DNA of 33,225 nt from a candidate division KSB1 bacterium (GTDB lineage Bacteria; Zhuqueibacterota; Zhuqueibacteria; Oleimicrobiales; Geothermoviventaceae): the NCBI GenBank assembly GCA_034506315.1, contig JAPDPT010000038.1, positions 1-33,225 of the forward strand. The letters run 5' to 3'. This document shows, one piece after another, positions 26,993 through 33,225 of the stretch. The notes beneath the pieces were generated by a model, which saw only the letters and a program-made list of their open reading frames with translations, ran no database searches and was not told where the DNA came from. The position numbers and the translations under genes were made by a program. Position 1 is the first letter of the stretch. Each line of letters starts with the position of its first letter.

Positions 26993-28246
26993 TCACACGA
27001 ATTGATCCATGTTCTCAACGATCGCGGCACCGAATTCGGAGCACTTGATTTCCGTGGCGCCTTCCATTTGCCGCGCCAGATCGTAGGTCACACGCTTCTG
27101 CTGGATCGTTGCGCTCAGGGCCTCTTCGATCAGGGTGGCGGCTTCATCCCAACCCAGGTATTGCAACATCATGACCCCGCTGAGGATGAGAGAGCCGGGG
27201 TTTACCTTATCCAAGCCGGCGTACTTGGGGGCAGTGCCGTGCGTGGCCTCGAAGAGGGCGATGTAGTCCCCGATGTTCGCCCCGGGAGCCATGCCGAGCC
27301 CACCCACCTGGGCGGCGGCAGCATCGGAGATGTAGTCCCCGTTGAGGTTGGGGGTGGCGATAATGTCGTATTCGTCCGGGCGCGTCAGGATCTGCTGGAA
27401 CATGTTGTCGGCAATTCGATCCTTAATGACGATCTTGCCCTCCGGGACCTTCCCGCCGTATTTCTCCGCAGCCTCAGCTTCCGTTATCGTGACGTCGCCA
27501 AACTCCTCGCGCGCTACCTGGTAGCCCCAGTCGCGGAAGGCCCCTTCCGTGTACTTCATGATGTTGCCTTTGTGCATGAGGGTCACACTCTTCCGCTTGC
27601 GATCGATGGCGTACTGGATCGCCTTGCGCACCAGTCGCTTTGTCCCGTAGATACTGATCGGCTTTACCCCTATACCGGAGTCTTCGCGGATCTCGATCTT
27701 CAGCTCCCGGGCCAGGAACTCCCTTACCTTCGCTGCCTCTGGGCTTCCCTGGGGCCATTCGATCCCGGCGTAGACATCCTCGGTATTTTCTCGAAATACA
27801 ACCACGTCCAGTAGCTCCGGGTGCTTCACCGGCGATGGCACTCCCCGGTACCACTTCACCGGCCGCACGCAGGCGTAAAGGTCCAGAACCTGCCGCAGCG
27901 TCACGTTCAGACTTCGGTAACCACCACCCACCGGCGTTGTCAGCGGCCCCTTGATGGCCACGATGTATTCGCGAATTGCGTCGATGGTCTCCTGGGGAAG
28001 GACCGCGCCGTACAAGCGTTGGGCCTTCTCACCCGCGAAGATTTCCATCCAAACGATGCGCCGCTTGCCCTTGTAGGCTTTTTCCACCGCCGCATCGAAA
28101 ACCATGCGCGCGGCGCGCCAGATGTCCGGACCCGTCCCATCCCCCTCGATAAAGGGGATGATCGGATTGTCCGGCACCGACAACCTCCCGTTCACGACCT
28201 CGATCTTTTGACCCTCTTTGGGGACCTGAACCCATGACGTTCCCAT
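26993..28246 (-). CDS. icd: NADP-dependent isocitrate dehydrogenase
   Basis: A 417-residue enzyme that oxidises isocitrate to 2-oxoglutarate in the TCA cycle. It is strikingly similar to E. coli Icd (416 residues) over its whole length: [34 protein letters not shown] with the Ser that is phosphorylated by AceK in E. coli, [33 protein letters not shown], and [24 protein letters not shown]-binding residues corresponding to Lys344/Tyr345 (PKYAG) and Tyr391/Arg395 (TYDLAR) are kept. ATG 28246 follows a perfect GGAGGAGGTG site. No aceK is visible. The gene has its own promoter and is separated by 160 bp from obg. Confidence 0.97.
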   Translation of the reverse strand: MGTSWVQVPKEGQKIEVVNGRLSVPDNPIIPFIEGDGTGPDIWRAARMVFDAAVEKAYKGKRRIVWMEIFAGEKAQRLYGAVLPQETIDAIREYIVAIKGPLTTPVGGGYRSLNVTLRQVLDLYACVRPVKWYRGVPSPVKHPELLDVVVFRENTEDVYAGIEWPQGSPEAAKVREFLARELKIEIREDSGIGVKPISIYGTKRLVRKAIQYAIDRKRKSVTLMHKGNIMKYTEGAFRDWGYQVAREEFGDVTITEAEAAEKYGGKVPEGKIVIKDRIADNMFQQILTRPDEYDIIATPNLNGDYISDAAAAQVGGLGMAPGANIGDYIALFEATHGTAPKYAGLDKVNPGSLILSGVMMLQYLGWDEAATLIEEALSATIQQKRVTYDLARQMEGATEIKCSEFGAAIVENMDQFV

Positions 28247-28316
28247 GGTACACCTCCTCCCTCGTCGTCTCTCGCGCGAGTTGGACCTCCCCTTCCTTAC
28301 CGCCTAACACCCAAAA

Positions 28317-28345
28317 AGATTAGCAAAAATCGCCCTCAAAGTCAA
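28317..28345 (-). promoter_or_regulatory. Promoter for icd
   Basis: On the minus strand TTGACT (28340-28345), a 17-bp spacer and TAATCT (28317-28322) precede icd by about 70 bp. TG one base upstream of the -10 gives an extended -10, offsetting its weak match. Confidence 0.5.
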
Positions 28346-28481
28346 CGACCGGGGAGTCAGGGAGAGCCGTGTGCACGGCACCCCTCCCCCGCGAAGGGGG
28401 TCAAGAGGACTTCGGAAATGGTTGCGACGGACCACAGGAAGGAAAGACAATCCCCCGCCTGCGCTACCAGGGCAGCGCGGC

Positions 28482-29153
28482 TCACCGCGGTGTAGAGGTG
28501 CTCTTGGAGAAATACTCGAGCCTTTTCTCCCTCGTGTCGAGATCCATCCTCTTCAGGAGTCTCCGTAGGGCAAGGAGCCCCACTTTTACATTGCCGAAGC
28601 GAGGGGTATTGAGCTCCTTACGGATCGCCCAAAGGCTTGCGTCGGGCTTCTCGCGCACAATGGTACGGATCTTCTCCTCAAGGGCCTCGCTCACCTGCTC
28701 GCCCGACTCCTCGCTTTCGCCTTTGCTCTTGACTTCACGGTGATGAACGCGCAGGGATGCCTGCAGGCCCTCTTCCGAGAAACCCGCTGTCGGCACCTCC
28801 TTCCCGAAGTCACGCACAGCCTCCTCAATGGTGTCGAAGGCCTTGAGGATATAGTGGAACTCGAGGAGTTCGAAAACTTCGTAGACATCCGGGATCATAC
28901 CGACAAGCTTGAGGTCCCCGCCCTTCTCGCGCAGGTTCTTGATCTCGCTGATAAAGATCCCCCAGCCTGCGCTGCTGATGTAGTCCACGTCGCTCAGGTC
29001 AATAATGATGTTGTAATTGCCGGCAGAGATGAGCCCCTTGAGGGAATTCTCAAGCTCTGAAGAGGTCGTGGTATCGATGTATCCCCCAACCTTAATGACG
29101 GCGATGTCGGCACGCGGGCCCTTCTTTTCGACCGTCAGCTGGATCCCTTCCAT
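28482..29153 (-). CDS. STAS-domain anti-anti-sigma-like protein with extra C-terminal helical/HTH tail
   Basis: A 223-residue soluble protein. Residues 1-115 form a STAS domain like SpoIIAA/RsbV: AVIKVGGYIDTTTSSELENS, IIIDLSDVDYISSAGWGIFI and KLVGMIPDVYEVFELL. Ser60/Ser61 occupy the phosphorylation position. In partner-switching systems the unphosphorylated STAS protein captures a kinase/anti-sigma factor; here the obvious kinase and phosphatase are the domains of the protein encoded upstream. After a charged linker (SKGESEESGEQ) residues 157-215 form an unusual tail, EEKIRTIVREKPDASLW and RKELNTPRFGNVKVG, related to a segment of the neighbour (residues 717-777). The start at 29153 is the first ATG with a plausible site; an extension to 29213 has no site. 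Confidence 0.85.
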   Translation of the reverse strand: MEGIQLTVEKKGPRADIAVIKVGGYIDTTTSSELENSLKGLISAGNYNIIIDLSDVDYISSAGWGIFISEIKNLREKGGDLKLVGMIPDVYEVFELLEFHYILKAFDTIEEAVRDFGKEVPTAGFSEEGLQASLRVHHREVKSKGESEESGEQVSEALEEKIRTIVREKPDASLWAIRKELNTPRFGNVKVGLLALRRLLKRMDLDTREKRLEYFSKSTSTPR

Positions 29154-29225
29154 TGCCCCTTTTCTCCCGGCAGGATGGTCCGGACAAGCAAGGCGAGCCC
29201 AATTTAGTCGCAAAACCCCTAAATG

Positions 29226-32200
29226 TCAAGGGGAAGCTCTGCCTTGGCGCGCCATAAGCCTTTTCGCCTTCTGGATGTGGTAGAGGATGTCCTTCCGAGA
29301 CGGGTCCATCCTAAGAATATTCTGCCACTCTTCGATCGCCCGTGCGTAGTGGCCCCTGTTGGCGAAGATCACCCCCATGTTCTCGTAGGGGTCAGGATCC
29401 AGGGGATCGAGTTCTTTGACCCTCTCGTACGCACGCAAGGCTTCGTCGAGGAGCCCCGCCCGATAGTACGCATTCCCCAAGATATTCCAGGCTTCTTTGT
29501 CCCCTGGGTGCGATTGTACCACTCGCCGGAATTCCTCAATCGCCTTCTCGTATTCCTTCCGCTTATAGAAGTGCAGTCCCCGTGCCAGATGCTTCCGCCG
29601 CAGCTCCTCGGGTCTTTCACCCTCCCGCTTCCGCGGCGTAAACCGCCCTTCTTCCTTCCGTTCCTTGGGGCGGTCCTGTGACTCGGGGGCCGGAGCGAGG
29701 GTTGCGTAACGAATCTCCTCCTCAATGGAGCGCACCAGATCCACAAAGCTCACGGCCCCGTCTTCTCCCAGGCTCTCCTTTTCGCCGCGGCCATCCTCGG
29801 GCGACCCGGCAAGCTCGGACTGCAGCAGCGTTTCGATCCCCGCTAAGACGTCCAGATCCGAGAAATCCAGGCCCGACGCCTCGCTGGCCACCTCTGCCTC
29901 TTCCCGCTCGGTGCCCCCGCCAAGTTGCTGTTCCAGCTCACGGCTGATCAAGGTCGCAATGTCCTCGGTCGCCCCTTCCTGGCTTTGCGGCGGAAGGCTT
30001 CCGCCCGCCTCAGTCAGCTCGTCCAGCTCTCCTTCCGAGGCGAGGAGCAATTCCTCGAGGGAGACCGAAATGGGCAACTCCGTATCCCCTTCCGGGGTCC
30101 CCACGCCGGCTTCCGGAGAGGCCACGGCTGCCCGCTCCTCCCCTTCGCTCGCGACGGGGCCCTCTTCTTCCGTCTCAACAAAGGCCTCGAGGAATTCGTC
30201 AACCACCTCGGGCACAGCCCGCTCTGGCGGGCGGCCTTCCGTCATTTCCTGACGATCGCGAACCTCCTCGCCCAGTACAGGCTCTGCCGTCTCTTCCTGC
30301 GGAAGAGGGCCCGCCTCTTCCTCGACCTCCGGTGCAGAAGGCACCGGCGGCTCGTGAATCACCGGCTCCCCGTCCAGGGTGAGAAGAGGCGCTCCGGGCG
30401 GCTTGGGCCGGTTCTTATGGGCGTTGCGGGCAGCGAACGCTTCCCGCATCTGCCGGGTATTGAGGCGGCTGCGCACGAGCTCGTCGTAGATCTTGCTCTC
30501 GCTGATCTGGGTGAAGCCATAGCGCTCTGTGTTGAGTTCCTCGCTGATCCGTTTCGGACCATACTCTGGGTGGCGCAGGATGACGTCGTAGATCTTGACC
30601 TTCTCCTCGATGCTTAGGTGCTTGGCCTCGATGGAGGTTTCCTCATCCTCGATTTCGAAGGCCTCCAGCCCCCGCGTATCGAAGAGCTTCTTGTAGCGAG
30701 TATAGTAAGCGTAGGTGGTGATCCCGGCCAGCTCGCAGGCCTCGCGGATGCTCTTTCCGGCCAGGACCAACCGGTGGGCCTCCTTGGCGCGATTGAACTC
30801 CACTTTTTCCGGCGTGAGCTTCTCTTTAACCACAACCACCGTGATGTCGTCGTTCTGGGGCTGCCCCTCCGTGAAGGAGTGAAGCTCATCCCGCAGTTTC
30901 TCGACAAAGACCTGCGCCGGCAGGTGTGCGTAGTCGCGCACTACCTGGAGCAACCTCTCCTCACCGAAGAGCTCCCGGCGAGGGTTCATCGCTTCCGTGA
31001 TCCCGTCGGTGTAGAGAATGATGATGTCGTCTTCGGCCAAGCGGATCGTATCGGACTCGATCGATTTGGCGAACGTGCTTGGATCAGGAAGATCCAAGCC
31101 AATCGGCAGCCCCCGCGGGTTCAGGTAGTAGGTCTTGCGCGTGCGGCCGCGGTAGACGATCATCGGATTATGTCCGGCACTGGCGTAGTTCAGGCGTCGG
31201 CGGCGGGTGTCGAGGATGGCGTAGAAAATGGTGACGAACATGCCCTTCTTCATGTCCCGCACCACAGCGTCGTTCACCCGCCGCAGGACCTCGGCTGCGT
31301 CCAATACCCCTCGGGCCTCTGTGCGCAGCGCCGTGCGGATCATGGTCATGACGAGAGAGCCGGGGACCCCCTTGCCCGAGACGTCCGCCACGGCGATCCC
31401 GTACACATCCTTGTCCACTTCGAGGAAATCGTAGTAATCCCCGCCGACTACTTTGGCGGCTTCGTACAGGGCACTGATCTCGTAGCCTTCGATCTGCGGT
31501 GCCTCGGAAGGCAGCAAAGCCCGCTGGATGTCCTTGGCCAGCTCGATGTCGCGATCGAGTTCCTGCTTCTCCGCCAGGGTCTTCTCCGACTCCTTGATCT
31601 TCTGGGTCATGGAGGTGAAGGCCTTGGCGATCTCGGCCACTTCCGTGCCCTCTTCAACCGCGATCTCCTCCGAGGGCGGACCGCCGCGACCGGCTTCCTT
31701 CACCCAGTGGGCGAGGCGACGCAACGGAGAGGTCACAAGATAGACCAGGAAGAAGACCCCGCCGTAGCTGATCAGGAGGAGAATCAGGCTGTTCCGCAAT
31801 CGCGCCAAACGCAGAGCCCGAATCTCGCGGTTCGCCTCCTCCTTACGGATCCAGATGTGTGCCTGACCGATGGGCGGTTCTCCGTCCCGGATCACCACAG
31901 GCGCCGTGATGTCGAACACCTCGACCCCGTCCGGCAGACGATAGTAGGAGGCCCATTCGTTCACCACCTTCCGTGTTGGGGGCACAGTGAATTGCTCTTC
32001 GATCTCGAAAAGGCGCGTGCTGAAGAGGATCACGCCGTTTGGATCCACCACAAAGGCCTTGAGAACAAACTGTTCGTTCCCCTTTAACGAACTCTTGAGG
32101 GCCCGGCCTGCGAAGAGCTGCATCTCGGTGGGGCTGCTCGCTTCCGCAAGCGCGGAGGCCACGCTATTAGCCACAGGCACGCAGATATCCCGCGCCCGCT

Positions 32201-32765
32201 GGACATGGCGGGCCACAACCTGGTCATCGACCCTGCCAAACTGGAGGAAGTAGGCCACCCCCACTCCAAGGGTCACGAGGGCGCAGGCGATGACCGTGTA
32301 GCGGACTTTAAGTCCTATGGGCACAGAGAGGAGGCGACGCCCCCCACTCTCGCGGAATTTCACGAGCCGGAGCTCGTTGCCCTCCGCGGTCCTCCGGTAG
32401 TCGATCTGGTCGACAAGTTTGCGAATGATGAAGATGCCCAGCCCGCCCCGCCGTCCCTTTTCCACATACTCTCGGAGGTCCGGTGGACGCACCCGTCGGG
32501 GATCAAAGTAGCGCCCCTGGTCAATGATCGATAGCTCCACCCGGTCGCGCAGACCCCGCACCCTCACTGTGATCGTGCCGCCGGCCTGGCGGTACGCATG
32601 TTTGATGACGTTGCTCGCTGCTTCCTCGGCGGCGTAGCGCAGGGCGTTGGCCACGCGCGAGCTACAGCGGTATTTGCGCGTGGCGCGTGCGACGAACTCC
32701 CGGATCTCCCTCAGATAGTCCACATGGGCCGGGACGCGCAGTTGTTCCCAATCCGGCTTCTTCAT
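29226..32765 (-). CDS. Membrane receptor with RsbW-like kinase, HAMP, SpoIIE/RsbU phosphatase, HTH repeats and TPRs (1179 aa fusion)
   Basis: Domains in order: (1) residues 10-137, HATPase_c of the RsbW anti-sigma kinase type, with Glu48/Asn52 in AAEEAASNVIKHA, Asp82-x-Gly84 in IDQGRYFDP and GGLGIF; (2) membrane helix at about 155-175; (3) an extracytoplasmic sensor, about 176-325, with Cache-like features (FVVDPNGVILFSTR); (4) helix 326-344; (5) HAMP 345-400; (6) SpoIIE/PP2C phosphatase, about 400-648, with metal Asp residues in GGDYYDF, VADVSGKGVPGS, LYTDGITEAM and QNDDITVVVV; (7) two helix-turn-helix segments, 655-700 (KEAHRLVLAGKSIREACELA) and 717-777, like transposase N-terminal domains; (8) a Glu-rich low-complexity linker 785-1045; (9) TPRs 1052-1170 (YKRKEYEKAIEEFRRVVQSH). 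It probably phosphorylates and dephosphorylates the STAS protein encoded downstream in response to an outside signal. Confidence 0.9.
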   Translation of the reverse strand: MKKPDWEQLRVPAHVDYLREIREFVARATRKYRCSSRVANALRYAAEEAASNVIKHAYRQAGGTITVRVRGLRDRVELSIIDQGRYFDPRRVRPPDLREYVEKGRRGGLGIFIIRKLVDQIDYRRTAEGNELRLVKFRESGGRRLLSVPIGLKVRYTVIACALVTLGVGVAYFLQFGRVDDQVVARHVQRARDICVPVANSVASALAEASSPTEMQLFAGRALKSSLKGNEQFVLKAFVVDPNGVILFSTRLFEIEEQFTVPPTRKVVNEWASYYRLPDGVEVFDITAPVVIRDGEPPIGQAHIWIRKEEANREIRALRLARLRNSLILLLISYGGVFFLVYLVTSPLRRLAHWVKEAGRGGPPSEEIAVEEGTEVAEIAKAFTSMTQKIKESEKTLAEKQELDRDIELAKDIQRALLPSEAPQIEGYEISALYEAAKVVGGDYYDFLEVDKDVYGIAVADVSGKGVPGSLVMTMIRTALRTEARGVLDAAEVLRRVNDAVVRDMKKGMFVTIFYAILDTRRRRLNYASAGHNPMIVYRGRTRKTYYLNPRGLPIGLDLPDPSTFAKSIESDTIRLAEDDIIILYTDGITEAMNPRRELFGEERLLQVVRDYAHLPAQVFVEKLRDELHSFTEGQPQNDDITVVVVKEKLTPEKVEFNRAKEAHRLVLAGKSIREACELAGITTYAYYTRYKKLFDTRGLEAFEIEDEETSIEAKHLSIEEKVKIYDVILRHPEYGPKRISEELNTERYGFTQISESKIYDELVRSRLNTRQMREAFAARNAHKNRPKPPGAPLLTLDGEPVIHEPPVPSAPEVEEEAGPLPQEETAEPVLGEEVRDRQEMTEGRPPERAVPEVVDEFLEAFVETEEEGPVASEGEERAAVASPEAGVGTPEGDTELPISVSLEELLLASEGELDELTEAGGSLPPQSQEGATEDIATLISRELEQQLGGGTEREEAEVASEASGLDFSDLDVLAGIETLLQSELAGSPEDGRGEKESLGEDGAVSFVDLVRSIEEEIRYATLAPAPESQDRPKERKEEGRFTPRKREGERPEELRRKHLARGLHFYKRKEYEKAIEEFRRVVQSHPGDKEAWNILGNAYYRAGLLDEALRAYERVKELDPLDPDPYENMGVIFANRGHYARAIEEWQNILRMDPSRKDILYHIQKAKRLMARQGRASP

Positions 32766-32778
32766 GAGGATCGTAGCT

Positions 32779-33225
32779 CTATCTCTTCCTTAACAGCTCC
32801 CTCGCCTGATCAATCGCGTCGAGAATCCGTTTGTTATAGGGCTGCAGCTTGCGGCACTCTTCCCAAATCTGCAATGCCTTCTCGTAGTCCCCGCTCGTAA
32901 AGTACTCCAAGCCTTGCAGGTACTTGGCCCGTACGTCGTTGGTCAGGGGTTCGTCCTTGGCCAGGGCGCGCGCCCTGGCGTCCTCGTACCAGCGGCGCAC
33001 CTCCGAATTGTCCGGCTGAAGACTGAGGGCGCGTTCGAAAGCCTTCATTGCCGCCGCGTAGTTCTTCTCTGCATAATATCGGATCCCCTGCTCGAAGCTG
33101 CTGCCGAAGTCCAGCTGAGCCTCGATGGAATTGATCTTTCCTTGTAGAAGCTTGACGATCTCCGGTCGATCGGCCGCCAACCGCTGGGCTTCCCTGAGCT
33201 TGGCCACTGCCTCCCGCTTGTTGTT
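32779..33225 (-). CDS. TPR-repeat protein, 5' end cut by the window end
   Basis: An open minus-strand frame from the window edge to TAG 32779 (about 148 codons). Canonical TPR units are visible: GIRYYAEKNYAAAMKAFERALSL, then KYLQGLEYFTSGDYEKALQI and EECRKLQPYNKRILDAIDQA. An in-frame GTG at 33207 is an unlikely start because the reading continues as NNKREAVAKLREAQ, itself repeat-like, so the real start is outside the window. It lies 13 bp ahead of the receptor-kinase/phosphatase gene and is probably in the same operon. The TPRs resemble those at the C-terminus of that protein, so it may be a scaffold or an envelope-tethered partner. The N-terminus, and thus any signal peptide or extra domain, is not visible. 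Confidence 0.8.
   Translation of the reverse strand, partial: NNKREAVAKLREAQRLAADRPEIVKLLQGKINSIEAQLDFGSSFEQGIRYYAEKNYAAAMKAFERALSLQPDNSEVRRWYEDARARALAKDEPLTNDVRAKYLQGLEYFTSGDYEKALQIWEECRKLQPYNKRILDAIDQARELLRKR

Noticed and set aside
28358-28400. Intrinsic terminator after the STAS gene
   Set aside because: GC-rich hairpins (CCCCC/GGGGG with loop TTCGC, and GCCGT/ACGGC) are present, but no T-tract follows either, so I could not support a terminator call.
30430-30800. Insertion sequence or transposase remnant
   Set aside because: The transposase-like HTH segments are in frame within an intact signalling gene. There are no terminal repeats and no catalytic domain.
30618-32087. Long plus-strand open frame (489 codons) opposite the receptor gene
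   Set aside because: It is antisense to SpoIIE, HAMP and sensor domains with clear family motifs, and it has no ribosome site or known pattern.

Overview
The window is a compact, GC-rich bacterial chromosome segment. It carries 25 protein genes, two of them cut by the window edges, and I found no tRNA, rRNA, CRISPR array or insertion sequence. All genes lie on the minus strand except pepT and ferritin. The organism is a diderm (Gram-negative type). The evidence is an LpxH-type lipid A enzyme, YdbH/YdbL-like envelope lipid-transport proteins, several lipoproteins and a class A penicillin-binding protein. The LpxH homologue has the GNHDFW / HGDGL pattern I associate with Bacteroidota and related FCB lineages rather than the proteobacterial GNRD form. 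An FCB-group or neighbouring candidate phylum is therefore my best guess, but it is inference only.

Layout, left to right. (1) 1-13109, minus strand: a long co-directional run. In transcription order it is a LeuC-type and LeuD-type hydro-lyase pair, an MmgE/PrpD dehydratase, an Hsp20 chaperone, Lon protease, a UAP-type UDP-sugar pyrophosphorylase, a YdbH-like AsmA-fold protein, a YdbL-like lipoprotein and a secreted beta-propeller protein cut by the window start. A good sigma-70-type promoter with a 9-bp inverted repeat just downstream lies ahead of the run. (2) 13110-15711: a divergent promoter region, then pepT and ferritin on the plus strand, then about 440 bp of non-coding DNA. (3) 15712-19892, minus strand: a lipoprotein of unknown function, trpS and a PBP1a-type cell-wall synthase. 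(4) 20027-26830, minus strand: a tightly packed, mostly overlapping chain, obg-dprA-DUF362/ferredoxin-methyltransferase-PAP2-fabH-lpxH, mixing a ribosome-linked GTPase and DNA uptake with membrane lipid genes. (5) 26993-28246: an E. coli-like NADP isocitrate dehydrogenase with its own promoter. (6) 28482-33225, minus strand: a TPR protein cut by the window end, a 1179-residue signalling protein and a STAS protein.

The most unusual locus is (6). One polypeptide appears to carry an RsbW-like kinase domain, two membrane segments around an extracytoplasmic sensor, a HAMP linker, a SpoIIE/RsbU-type phosphatase, two transposase-like helix-turn-helix segments, a long acidic linker and C-terminal TPRs. 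The next gene encodes a STAS anti-anti-sigma-like protein whose C-terminal tail is visibly related to the second helix-turn-helix segment of the big protein. This looks like a self-contained partner-switching system with opposing kinase and phosphatase fused in one receptor. I see no sigma factor in the window.
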